Part shown: positions 7,901 through 14,679 of the stretch, piece after piece
How positions within the stretch are numbered: the stretch's first letter is position 1
Layout: every line of letters starts with the position of its first letter
DNA from: Bacillota bacterium
Lineage (GTDB): Bacteria > Bacillota > Clostridia > DSM-8532
Assembly: GCA_023426765.1 (NCBI GenBank)
Contig: JAEZBW010000034.1
Location: forward strand, 1 to 16,368
DNA: 16,368 nucleotides
Direction: 5' to 3'
The notes under the pieces: generated by a model
What the model was told of the DNA's origin: nothing
Database searches by the model: none
What the model saw: only the letters and a program-made list of their open reading frames with translations
Position numbers and translations under genes: made by a program

Positions 7901-10051
7901 CGTTTCTTCGGGGTCGGCATTGGACACATTGATATAGGCAGACCGGGGGTACCAGCTGTTCGCATCGACAATTGCCTCCAGGCTCAGCGCCGCTTTCCCG
8001 TTTTCATCGGTTGTAAGGGTTCCGTTGTTTGTTCCGGCCGAAAGACCGGAAGCATAGTAATTGAAGCTCATGCCGTTGACGGGGGTTCCTTCAAAGAACT
8101 TCGTCTCCATCGTGAAGTCCACCTCGTCGCCAAGCATGACATTTTGCTGGCTGAGGCCCGTACTGACGGTATAGATTGGCTTTGCATACTTGTTGATGTA
8201 AAGTTGCTTTGATAGCAGCTTTTTGTCCCCGGAGTACACCTCCAGACTGTAATAGTCCGGGGTTATGTTTTTGTATGCAAGAGATGCTTTAAAGGTGTTT
8301 GTGCCCGTAAGCTGCGCTTCGGTCTCATCAATGACGGCATAATTTTCGGTGCCGTCATACCAGGAATACCCATGGGACAATACCACTCTAACCTTGCCCG
8401 GTGCGGTACTGCCATCCTTGCCGGCCAGCATTCCCCAGATATTCACCGTATCACTGGGCATATACATGTCACGGTCGGTGAACAGATAACCCCAGTACAA
8501 ATCGTTGATATCGCCGGAGTAAAAATTATCGGAATAGCCGGAATAGTATGAATAATCATAATAGTAATTCGTAGAGTAGTAGCTGCTTCCCAGGGTGGCA
8601 AAATAGGAAGGGTGGCCATCCCTCTGAATCGCATAGTTTTTAATGCTGGAGGTGTCTTCTGTGAATAAGGCATTGTCTGAAACGGCGAGGCCGTCCTTTC
8701 CGGTTTGCAGCGTGAAGCTGTCGAAGACGATCCGTACGCCTTCGGCCGGCTTGGCAGTTTCGGATTCGTATATCATCGCGATGGTTTTGTTTTCAGCCGC
8801 CCCCACATATGCCGCCAATGCATTAATTTGAATCAGGGTGCTTCTTTCCTGGTCATCTTTCCGAATGACTGCAATATAGTGGCCTTCCGGCAGTGATTGC
8901 GGGATTTGAAGGAATTTCGTACGATAATACGAGTCGTCATCATCCTCCTGAAGGAAGCTTGTGCTCATCATGAGCACCAGTTCTTTTCCTTCATAGCTGA
9001 TGGGCTTGTCGTAATGCACGCACCAGAACGGCCTGTCATCCCTCGTATAAATATCCGCTTTAAAATCTTCTTCTCTGCTGTATTTATACAGGCTGAATTC
9101 TACCGGAGCGTCACGTTCGAGATTCGTATATACCGAGATCAGTGGCTGCTCATAGGGATAAAAGTTATAAACCCTTCTTGCAAATTCGAAGGACTCACAG
9201 CTGAAGCCCTTATCGGAACTCAGCGGAGCCGGCTCGGTCTGGAAGCTGAAGAGGGTGTCTTCCTCCAGTTCCATCCCGCCGGTTTTTTGGGGGTAGCCCT
9301 CTTTAACGGTGATCGTATAAACGGTGTCATATTCATAAGGCTTCTCGGAAACAAATACCACGGTGTCCTTATGAATTTCGAAACGCCCCGGGATATTGGG
9401 GCTGATTTCAAACCAGGAGGAGAGGTCTTTTTCAGCCTTTTGCGAGAAGGTTACCTCAATCCCCGTGTTCACGGGTACATAGGTCGCCTTGTCCCTTGGC
9501 AGCGTTCTGACCACAAAAAACTCCTTGCGGGTTTGGAACGCCCATGAATAGGATATCCCTTCGTCAGCATCCGAAAAGCTGATGGAGTATATCTGATTGG
9601 GCTTCAGGAAAGAGGGTTGAAGCAGGAATTCTCCACTGGAAGTCTGATTGACGGTAAAAGCCGTTTGCGGCGTTATGGTGATCCTATTGGTCAGCTCCTG
9701 GGCAGTATAATCATAGCTGCCCAGCAGAATGCGGTATCCGCTGTCGGTGGCTGTGCCGGTTTCATCGCTGTCCTCGGGCACCAGCTCAAAGGGTTTTTTC
9801 AGCTCAAAGCTTACGGTTTCAGCTGGTTCCTCCTCCACCGTTTTCAGGTTGGCGGGGATATCCTGCCCGGACGCAGGCGATCCATTCGTTTTCCCTGCTG
9901 CGATACCTTTATCTGTTGGATCAGGCCTCAACAGAAGTACCCCTGCAACCGCTGCAAGAGCAATAAAAATAATTGCTGCGATAATCAGCACTGTTTTATT
10001 CTTTTTCAGAAAGTTCCCTTTCGGGCCGGAAATATTTTCTTCAGGCTTCAT
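4934..10051 (-). CDS. Membrane-anchored alpha-2-macroglobulin-like protein without thioester
   Basis: The product has 1705 residues. A basic N-terminus (LKKNK) is followed by one membrane segment at about 20-41 and no lipobox cysteine, so it is likely anchored with the rest outside. After a low-complexity linker come a bacterial Ig-like (Big_5/SbsA-like) part (about 85-275), macroglobulin domains, a tyrosine-rich stretch at about 487-517, and an MG2-type start FTDRDMYMPSDTVNIWGM (about 521). The A2M core is clear at about 1060-1110: an acidic bait-like segment (AECGEGGDDGSD) then VRSDFRDTALF and VKLPDNLTKWRVTYLALT. In the alpha-helical domain, where thioester members have CxEQ, this protein reads YSWNNRIDSIVVRKQ (about 1280-1294); none of its few cysteines sits in such a motif, so the covalent trap is absent. 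C-terminal receptor-binding-like beta domains end at 1705. The start is ATG 10051, 8 nt after GGAGG. It may be an envelope protease trap or scaffold by analogy with thioester-less bacterial A2Ms such as YfaS. Confidence 0.9.
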   Translation of the reverse strand: MKPEENISGPKGNFLKKNKTVLIIAAIIFIALAAVAGVLLLRPDPTDKGIAAGKTNGSPASGQDIPANLKTVEEEPAETVSFELKKPFELVPEDSDETGTATDSGYRILLGSYDYTAQELTNRITITPQTAFTVNQTSSGEFLLQPSFLKPNQIYSISFSDADEGISYSWAFQTRKEFFVVRTLPRDKATYVPVNTGIEVTFSQKAEKDLSSWFEISPNIPGRFEIHKDTVVFVSEKPYEYDTVYTITVKEGYPQKTGGMELEEDTLFSFQTEPAPLSSDKGFSCESFEFARRVYNFYPYEQPLISVYTNLERDAPVEFSLYKYSREEDFKADIYTRDDRPFWCVHYDKPISYEGKELVLMMSTSFLQEDDDDSYYRTKFLQIPQSLPEGHYIAVIRKDDQERSTLIQINALAAYVGAAENKTIAMIYESETAKPAEGVRIVFDSFTLQTGKDGLAVSDNALFTEDTSSIKNYAIQRDGHPSYFATLGSSYYSTNYYYDYSYYSGYSDNFYSGDINDLYWGYLFTDRDMYMPSDTVNIWGMLAGKDGSTAPGKVRVVLSHGYSWYDGTENYAVIDETEAQLTGTNTFKASLAYKNITPDYYSLEVYSGDKKLLSKQLYINKYAKPIYTVSTGLSQQNVMLGDEVDFTMETKFFEGTPVNGMSFNYYASGLSAGTNNGTLTTDENGKAALSLEAIVDANSWYPRSAYINVSNADPEETSVNAYEHLTVFPRDTMIVAKSKTRDNAADDLKTCSVDIEANKINIDAIRNKDWYLSDEYKGDPANIKIQVDLYETWYTATQTGTYYNYITKKTYPQYQYERHENMFRTIQLDTVNGKASFEFTREKEKGYHAILRCVDGKGRQIIQEEHLYTYYYEDYNDWRSLTYYRLERDKPSYSAGEKVQLSLYNNDTPVEREENTKLLFMLYRKGLMEYALTDETTWQVGFQESYIPNAGVMAVFFDGKNFKTTSMQSLVFNQEDRKLNISVTPGKEQYRPGETALFDFKVTDTSGKARKAEILFSVVDEAFFALRDQSVNLLSSIYNQNVSLGYKGGSIPHTNTLEDYDYFGGAECGEGGDDGSDVRSDFRDTALFETVTTDENGHGQVSVKLPDNLTKWRVTYLALTDDLYAGNGVTHVNARLPYFVNTVFHDVFIDGDQPVLQMRSFGTEIKDDARVDYTVRIEKDGEVWKETSTYAPASQRANLQLDPLPIGQYTFTVRGKYKEYEDAIQLPFEVVPGFVEQTLTEYQTLAESTVFPQTKWPATVYFINENVKPYWNELLELAYSWNNRIDSIVVRKQARKLLKDFFKDTTIRDWDEYDTSRYQLDNGGIALLPYDSADPILTAKICSLNDSSFNYDLMKQYFYRVMAEENATSTQIAAAYWGLACMREPVLLPLNQLVKDPGLKLIDKLYIALAYAYAGDIDTASTLYTEMVRSHMKEDTLRAYITMEEEGYDSDDIQEATSLCALLAQKVNGAERDKFFEYVRNMYTTDILTGAIRLASIKSNLKNLNLESSFTWELDGKKEAVTIKGRDTYSMFLTAEKLQNIRFSNVKGKITVSTVYSAPLGEIAAIDNRISISRTYSDRNGNEKTSFNGSEYVKVTLVIKFEPTAPTGRYMVEDYLPASLRYVYSWNEADAWVDETWDAWYPHEISGQKVSFGIYHRNNSKTPMKTITYFARVNNYGEFTADNAAVYNLESNVINYAPRVRISVK

Positions 10052-10145
10052 GGAACCAACCTCCGATTCAATTCATTACAGATCTCATGGTCTTCAGTTT
10101 TGTACTCCGCAGGGGAAGTAAATATATCCCAAGCGGTTTCGGAAT

Positions 10146-10871
10146 TTAGTTCTTATTGTTGTAATCCGCAGCGGAATTGCGTTCGATTTTGTTCTGCCCT
10201 TCCAGCCGCAGGTCAATATCGCCCTTTGTTTCAATGGAATTGGTGTTTTTCATGATGGTGCAGTCCCTGACGACAGCTTTCATCGGCTTGGAGCCGGTGG
10301 TCAGCAGAATGGCACTTTTGGCGTTGTCATGCAGGTAACAGCCCTCAATCAGAAGCGGTGTGGCCGCATGCGCATATACGCCGTAGATGCCGCATCCCAC
10401 CAGTTCACAATTGATCAGGCTTAATCCGTTTCCGCCGATAACCCCTATCACGGCACCGTCTCTTGCATCCTCAATGGGATCATTGTCGCCTTCCTCCAAA
10501 ATAACATGCTGTGCTTTCAGGTTGGTCAGGGTAATGTTTTCACAGTTCTTCAAGGTGATCACATGGTGATCAATCCCCTTTGTATTGATCCAAACTTCGC
10601 CCTTCCCTTCGATTGTAAGGTTTTTTCTGTTCTCAAGCACGACGGCTTCAAGAGTGTCGTATTCCCCTTCGGACAGAATCAGCTTCCCGCCGTCCGGCAG
10701 TTCATCCAGAGCCTGCTGCAGTGCATCGCCGGGAGAAATTGTCTTCGTGATTTCCTTCGTTGCAGCTTCAGCGGGCTTGATTTCCCCTGTTGCATCCGAT
10801 GCAGAAATGTAAAGCGTAGCCGCAATTGTTGCGATTACCAGTAAAGCCAGAAAAATATACCCTCTTTTCAT
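10146..10871 (-). CDS. Exported right-handed parallel beta-helix protein
   Basis: The 241-residue product has a basic start (MKRGYIF), a hydrophobic segment of about 18 residues and a likely cleavage or anchor region near ISASDA, so it is exported or tethered by its N-terminus. The rest has the rhythm of NosD/pectate-lyase-like beta-helices: an opening DALQQALDELPDGGKLILSEGEY typical of the N-terminal cap, then repeated rungs ending in Asn/Cys/Gly (LKNCENITLTNL, GLSLINCELVGCGIYGV, LLIEGCYLHDNAKSAI, AVVRDCTIMKNTNSIETKG). It is short for this class, about six or seven rungs, with no catalytic residues I can identify. The start is ATG 10871, 8 nt after GAGG; a TTG at 10892 in the same frame is a weaker alternative because it lies on the ribosome site. 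It ends 94 bp before the A2M gene and is the probable first gene of the envelope block. Confidence 0.8.
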   Translation of the reverse strand: MKRGYIFLALLVIATIAATLYISASDATGEIKPAEAATKEITKTISPGDALQQALDELPDGGKLILSEGEYDTLEAVVLENRKNLTIEGKGEVWINTKGIDHHVITLKNCENITLTNLKAQHVILEEGDNDPIEDARDGAVIGVIGGNGLSLINCELVGCGIYGVYAHAATPLLIEGCYLHDNAKSAILLTTGSKPMKAVVRDCTIMKNTNSIETKGDIDLRLEGQNKIERNSAADYNNKN

Positions 10872-10978
10872 GGACAGCACCTCACCCTTCAACTTTGATC
10901 AATTCCATCTCACAATTTTACGGATAGAGTTTTGGATTTATTCCGGTTATACCGCAGATTAGATAAATTTACCATATT

Positions 10979-11007
10979 ATCATACCATACCCCACCCGGA
11001 TACGCAA
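10979..11007 (-). promoter_or_regulatory. Possible promoter for the beta-helix/A2M/Memo-CapA block
   Basis: On the minus strand TTGCGT (11007-11002) and TATGAT (10984-10979) are separated by 17 bp, about 108 bp upstream of the beta-helix start. The -10 is good and the -35 has three of six consensus bases. A nearby TATAAT (11018-11013) lacks a -35 partner. This is tentative. Confidence 0.35.
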
Positions 11008-11149
11008 ACAGGATTATAGCTTTCATTCATACTTTTTTAGACTTGGAAGACGTGTGTAAAGTTCCATATTTTGCCGTCTTTTCTTTGTGATCGAACTGGA
11101 ATATGTCCGTGTGTATTTCCCATCCTGTGATGTGACTGCAGGAAAACGG

Positions 11150-11179
11150 CAAACGGCCTGCTTTACCGCAGACCGTTTG
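11150..11179 (-). terminator. Hairpin, likely terminator of the znu-zur operon
   Basis: CAAACGG (11150-11156) pairs perfectly with CCGTTTG (11173-11179), and CTGC (11158-11161) with GCAG (11168-11171), around a six-base loop with one internal mismatch. It lies about 70 bp after the zur stop. On the minus strand the hairpin is followed by a short T tract only (CCGTTTTCC), so termination may be partial. Confidence 0.5.
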
Positions 11180-11249
11180 GTTCACTTCAGATTAGAGCCG
11201 GAGCATAGCGAAGGATGACATTCACTGTGCTTAAAGGGTTAACCCCTCT

Positions 11250-11672
11250 TCATTCCTTTTTGCAATTGGAGCATACCCCATATATCTCCAAACGGTGACC
11301 GGTCGGTTCAAAGCCTTCCCTGCTGCACAAAGCTCTGGCATATTCGTCAATGGGGCAGCCCCTGACCGGTATCATTCGGTTGCAGTTTACGCAGACCAAA
11401 TGATGTTTGTGCTCCATTCTGTTGTATTCATAACGGGATCGGCTGTCTTCCATCAGTGTGGTTTTAATCACAAATGCCTTTTTCACAAGCGTATCCACGG
11501 TTCTGTAAACCGTTGAAAGATTGGTGGAGGGCTCATTCTTTTTCAGCATTAGAAAAATTTCATCCACCGTCATCGGATTGGGAGCGTGATCCAGCATTTC
11601 AAGAACCCTCGCCCTGGTCTTTGTATTTTTTAAACCTTTTCCGGTCAGCATTTCGCGATAACCCATCTCCAT
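11250..11672 (-). CDS. zur: Fur-family metal regulator, probably zinc-sensing Zur
   Basis: The 140-residue protein is full length for the Fur family. Residues about 10-80 form the winged helix, with recognition helix STVYRTVDTLVKK at 53-65. The metal-binding half has HKHH (88-91), C94-x2-C97 and C134-x2-C137; the two CxxC pairs make the structural zinc site of the family. Zur is preferred over Fur or PerR because the gene is the last of a zinc-type ABC transporter operon, 72 bp after znuB, and a Fur-type palindrome sits at that operon's promoter. The likely job is to bind that operator when zinc is plentiful. A ribosome site (AGAGGAG) precedes ATG 11672 by a few bases; ATG 11666 is also possible. 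The family is certain; the metal is inferred from context. Confidence 0.85.
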   Translation of the reverse strand: MEMGYREMLTGKGLKNTKTRARVLEMLDHAPNPMTVDEIFLMLKKNEPSTNLSTVYRTVDTLVKKAFVIKTTLMEDSRSRYEYNRMEHKHHLVCVNCNRMIPVRGCPIDEYARALCSREGFEPTGHRLEIYGVCSNCKKE

Positions 11673-11744
11673 TCATCTCCTCTGATACAGTTTCAAGTCC
11701 AACCGCTTCAAGGACTGTTCCCTGCTGTTGCTTAAAAAGTAACT

Positions 11745-12560
11745 TTAATGCCGTTGCCTGAGTTTTCCCTTCAAAGCCTTTACAGACAAGGTGATCATAA
11801 GTGTGGCTACCCCGGTCATGACTATTGTTCCGCCGGGCTTCAGATCCAGATAGTAAGAAAGAAAAAGCCCAGCCACCACAAAGAGCACTGAAAACAAGAT
11901 AGAACAGAGCACGGTCTGTTTATAGCTTTTTGCTATTTGCATGGAAACAGCCACCGGCAGTACCATCATGGAGGAGACCACCAGCGCGCCGACCACCCTG
12001 GCTGAAATTGAAATGGCAACTGCAGTGAGAATGGTGAATACCGTTCCCACAAGGGTTACCGGTATGCCTGCAAGCTTCGCGGATTCCTCGTCGAAGGTCA
12101 TGTAGAACAAAGCCCGGAATAAAAGAATAAACAAGGCCAGAACCACAATACTTAAGCCAATGACAAGATACAGTTCAAATGGATTGATGGCTACAAGGCT
12201 TCCGAATAGAAAGCTGTTGAAGTTGGCACTTTTGACAAAGCCTGAGAAAATCGCTGCGAGCCCAATTCCCACCGACATGATCACCGATGTGGAGATTTCA
12301 CCGTATTTCGGAATGGATTTACGAATGCGTTCAATACCCAGTGCTGCAATCACTGCGAAGATGACCGCACCGAAAATCGGATTCACACCAAGGGCTAAGC
12401 CTGCCGCAACCCCTGCAAGAGAGTTGTGGGATAAAGCATCCCCAATAGTGGACAATCTTTTCAGCACCACAACAACCCCGATACAGGGAATGATCACGGC
12501 AATCAGAATACCCACGATAAAAGCATTGATCATAAAGTCATAACGGAATATCTCTAGCAT
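11745..12560 (-). CDS. znuB: Zinc ABC transporter permease ZnuB
   Basis: The 271-residue, strongly hydrophobic protein has about eight predicted membrane segments and the pattern of the ABC-3 (ZnuB/TroC/MntB) permease family: IVVVLKRLSTIGDALSHNSLAG near residues 28-50, the region contacting the ATPase, and DEESAKLAGIPV at about 156-167. ABC-3 permeases form a homodimeric channel for zinc or manganese; the neighbouring ATPase, binding protein and Fur-type regulator favour zinc. The ATG at 12560 is 7 nt after GGAGG and overlaps the end of znuC by 7 bases, indicating coupled translation. Confidence 0.9.
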   Translation of the reverse strand: MLEIFRYDFMINAFIVGILIAVIIPCIGVVVVLKRLSTIGDALSHNSLAGVAAGLALGVNPIFGAVIFAVIAALGIERIRKSIPKYGEISTSVIMSVGIGLAAIFSGFVKSANFNSFLFGSLVAINPFELYLVIGLSIVVLALFILLFRALFYMTFDEESAKLAGIPVTLVGTVFTILTAVAISISARVVGALVVSSMMVLPVAVSMQIAKSYKQTVLCSILFSVLFVVAGLFLSYYLDLKPGGTIVMTGVATLMITLSVKALKGKLRQRH

Positions 12561-13342
12561 GATCCGCCCTCCGTTCTTTTCCTGTGATCGCAGTTCAGGC
12601 AGTTGTGGCCGTGCATATGAACGCCGTAACCATACAGCTCTGAAAGCTTCTCTTCGGTCATCGGTTCATGGATATTATGAATTGCCAGACCGTCCTCACC
12701 CAGGCATACCAGCTTGTTTGCATGAACGGTAATCGCACCGATGTCATGGGTCACCATCACGATGGTGATTCCCATCTCTTCATTTAGCCTGGCCAGCAGG
12801 CAGTAAAGTACCTCTTCAGATTTAAGGTCAATTCCCACGGTGGGTTCATCGAGGAACATGATCTCCGGATCGCTCACCAGCACTCTGGCAATGAACACCC
12901 TTTGCTGCTGACCTCCCGATAACCTGCCAATCAGCTGGCTGCCGTATTCCTGCATGCCCACCTTTTTCAGTGCATGATGAACCCTTTCGTGATAATCCTT
13001 CGGTTTCCTTCCGAAAACTCCCGTCCGTGCAGTAAGGTTCGCTCCGACGATTTCATTGACGGTAGCCGGAAAATCACCATTAAAGCTGTTTGCCTTCTGT
13101 GACACATAGCCGACCCTGGACCATCCGTCAAACCTTTGAATGTCGGTTCCAAACAGCCTGATTTCGCCCTTCTCGGGGCTTAGCAGCTTCAGCATCAGCC
13201 TTACCAGGGTACTTTTTCCCGATCCGTTCGGACCGATAATCCCCAGAAAATCACCTTTGTCCACGGTAAAACCCACATCCCTGAGGATTGGTTTCCCCTG
13301 GTAGGCAAAAGACAGATCCTTCACTTCCAGAATATGTTCCAT
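12554..13342 (-). CDS. znuC: Zinc ABC transporter ATP-binding protein ZnuC
   Basis: The 262-residue ATPase is complete: Walker A GPNGSGKST (37-45), Q-loop Q82, ABC signature LSGGQ (141-145), Walker B IMFLDEP (161-167) and switch histidine H199. It powers metal import through ZnuB. The last 25 residues are unusual, with HMHGH (242-246), C248-x2-C251, H253 and a C-terminal C262, a tail suited to metal binding that is not needed for catalysis. The start is ATG 13342, 8 nt after AGAGG. It follows znuA by 78 bp with a hairpin in the gap, and overlaps znuB. Confidence 0.92.
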   Translation of the reverse strand: MEHILEVKDLSFAYQGKPILRDVGFTVDKGDFLGIIGPNGSGKSTLVRLMLKLLSPEKGEIRLFGTDIQRFDGWSRVGYVSQKANSFNGDFPATVNEIVGANLTARTGVFGRKPKDYHERVHHALKKVGMQEYGSQLIGRLSGGQQQRVFIARVLVSDPEIMFLDEPTVGIDLKSEEVLYCLLARLNEEMGITIVMVTHDIGAITVHANKLVCLGEDGLAIHNIHEPMTEEKLSELYGYGVHMHGHNCLNCDHRKRTEGGSC

Positions 13343-13388
13343 ACGTTTAACCTCTTGCGGCCTGTTACAGCCGTGACCTTTGTATGCT

Positions 13389-13411
13389 GCAGCCCAGCGA
13401 ACTGGAGCTGC
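13389..13411 (-). ncRNA. Intercistronic hairpin between znuA and znuC
   Basis: On the minus strand, GCAGCTCCAG and CTGGGCTGC form a nine-pair stem (one bulge, one wobble) closed by a TTCG loop, about 10 bases after the znuA stop. It is not followed by a T run. Such a hairpin could protect the znuA message or dampen read-through, giving more binding protein than transporter. This is an mRNA secondary-structure element, not a separate gene. Confidence 0.5.
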
Positions 13412-13420
13412 ATCCTGTTT

Positions 13421-14380
13421 CTATTGCAATGCCTGTTTCAGGGCTTCAAGATTTTCTTCCATCACCGAAAAGTAATCCTTTCCAGCTTTCAGGTTCTCCT
13501 CCGTCAGGCCTTCGAGCGGATTTAACAGTGCCGTCCGGACGCCGGTTTCCCTGGCAATCGCTTCCGCCACCTTTGGGCTTGCCAGCTCTTCAAAGAAGAT
13601 CACCCTTACCTGATGTTCCCTGACAAAATCAATTATTTCAGCCATTCTTGCCGGTGTGGGCTCGGACTCGCTTGAAACCCCTTCAATGGCCAATTGCTCA
13701 AGCCCGTATGCATGACACAGATACCCGAAGGCTTCATGGGAAACAACAATCTCCTTTTTGGAAAAACCGGCCACAGCCGAACGAAAGGCTTCATCCAATG
13801 TGTCAAGCTTCCTGGAATACTCTTCGAAGCGTTCCTGATAAAACCCGCTGTTCCGGGGATCCACCCGTATAAGGCCATCCCGGATGGCTTCCATTTGGAG
13901 CCGGGCATTCATCGGGTTCAGCCAGACATGAGGATCAGACTCCCGGTCTGTATGTCCGTCCTGGTCTTGATTCTGGTCGTACCTGTGATCCGATTCGTGT
14001 TGTTCCGGATTTTCCACCTGAACATTTTTTGAGGTTTCTATGGCAATCAGCTTCGATCCCTTGATGGAATCGAGCACCTTACCGGCCCATCCCTCCATCC
14101 CGGCACCGTTATAGATAAACAGATCCGCCCCCGAGAGGCCGGCAATATCCTTCGGGCTTGGTTCCCAGTCATGGGGCTCCATTCCCGATGGAACCATATT
14201 CATGATATTTACCTTGTCTCCGGCAATTTTTAAAGTGAAATCATACATGGTGTAAAAGCTTGTATAAACGGTAACCTTATTATCGTCGCCGGCAGGTGAC
14301 GTACGGTTGGCCGTGCACCCACAAAGCAGAGTGATGAAAAGGAGCGGTGCAATCATCCGGAAAGGCCTGCGTCCAGCCAT
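13421..14380 (-). CDS. znuA: Zinc ABC transporter substrate-binding lipoprotein ZnuA
   Basis: The 319-residue protein begins with a lipoprotein signal ending LLCGC (lipidated C22), which anchors it outside the membrane. It belongs to the cluster A-I (ZnuA/TroA) binding proteins. Likely metal ligands are H70 (EPHDWEPSP), H151 (DPHVWLNP) and H215 (VSHEAFGYL); the third histidine favours zinc over manganese. The usual fourth position reads LNPLEGLT (N287), a variant seen in Firmicutes relatives. A histidine- and acid-rich loop at about 125-150 (EQHESDH, DQDGHTD) matches the zinc-scavenging loop of ZnuA proteins. The start is ATG 14380, 6 nt after TTGGAGG; an in-frame ATG at 14434 has no ribosome site. 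It is the first gene of the operon. Confidence 0.92.
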   Translation of the reverse strand: MAGRRPFRMIAPLLFITLLCGCTANRTSPAGDDNKVTVYTSFYTMYDFTLKIAGDKVNIMNMVPSGMEPHDWEPSPKDIAGLSGADLFIYNGAGMEGWAGKVLDSIKGSKLIAIETSKNVQVENPEQHESDHRYDQNQDQDGHTDRESDPHVWLNPMNARLQMEAIRDGLIRVDPRNSGFYQERFEEYSRKLDTLDEAFRSAVAGFSKKEIVVSHEAFGYLCHAYGLEQLAIEGVSSESEPTPARMAEIIDFVREHQVRVIFFEELASPKVAEAIARETGVRTALLNPLEGLTEENLKAGKDYFSVMEENLEALKQALQ

Positions 14381-14450
14381 TATGTTCCTCCAAAGAATCT
14401 GCAGCAGCCTGGGGAATATCCCAACAGCTTGCATTTACATCTATTTTTTT

Positions 14451-14471
14451 AAATGCAAATAATTTGCATTT
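14451..14471. promoter_or_regulatory. Fur-type operator, probable Zur box of the znu operon
   Basis: Ten-base arms AAATGCAAAT and ATTTGCATTT form a perfect palindrome around a single central A (14461). The core TGCAAAT-n-ATTTGCA has the 7-1-7 layout of Fur/Zur/PerR boxes but its own base pattern. It covers the region just after the predicted znuA transcription start, so a bound repressor would block initiation. Extra half sites TTGCATTT (14429-14436) and AATGCAA (14501-14507, overlapping the -35) flank it. Confidence 0.8.
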
Positions 14472-14479
14472 GCATCATT

Positions 14480-14507
14480 ATTATACCCTGTTTTCTCAGA
14501 AATGCAA
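14480..14507 (-). promoter_or_regulatory. Sigma-A type promoter of znuA-znuC-znuB-zur
   Basis: On the minus strand TTGCAT (14507-14502) and a consensus TATAAT (14485-14480) are 16 bp apart. Transcription should begin near 14473, immediately next to the palindromic operator, leaving a leader of about 90 bases before the znuA start. Confidence 0.75.
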
Positions 14508-14605
14508 GGGGTTATGTCCTGATAGAACTTAGGATGGTCGAATGGAGGCATGGCAGCAACCCCTTTCTTAGGAGGCATTACCTCAGATATTTTTTGATTT
14601 TAAGA

Positions 14606-14634
14606 TTGACAAAATTCACTTATTTGAATATGAT
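14606..14634 (+). promoter_or_regulatory. Sigma-A type promoter of the T-box/serS unit
   Basis: Consensus TTGACA (14606-14611) and TATGAT (14629-14634) are 17 bp apart, giving a start near 14641. It is divergent from the znu promoter. The bases between the two promoters (14508-14605) hold no other signal I can recognise. Confidence 0.8.
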
Positions 14635-14679
14635 AAGCACATTGAATGATGCTTCGGCTGTATGAAACACAGTTGGAAT

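Larger units (their letters stand above)
10872..11249. other. Non-coding gap between the zinc operon and the envelope block
   Basis: No credible gene was found in these 378 bases. The half nearer the beta-helix gene holds the possible promoter at 10979-11007. The half nearer zur holds the hairpin at 11150-11179 and a small palindrome GGGTTAACCC (11236-11245) just past the zur stop. Nothing resembling the 14451-14471 operator was seen here, so the envelope block is probably not under the same repressor. Confidence 0.6.

Noticed and set aside
6760..8020. Repeated word CCGTTTTCATCGGTTGT near 6763 and 8001
   Set aside because: Both copies encode TTDENG in two macroglobulin domains; this is a shared domain motif, not a separate DNA repeat.
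8961..8977. Perfect palindrome GTGCTCAT-C-ATGAGCAC
   Set aside because: It lies inside the A2M coding sequence (VLMMSTS), far from any promoter, and one such palindrome is expected by chance at about this scale.
6173..9547. Several long open frames on the + strand opposite the A2M gene
   Set aside because: They are antisense shadows of a gene with clear family motifs; their translations show no recognisable domain and no ribosome sites were relied on.
14381..14434. Longer ZnuA reading frame starting at ATG 14434
   Set aside because: No ribosome site precedes it, and it would put 18 non-signal residues before the lipoprotein signal; ATG 14380 has TTGGAGG at 6 nt.
14453..14665. Small + strand open frame between the znu and serS promoters
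   Set aside because: It covers the znu operator and the complete serS promoter, and its product has no recognisable features.
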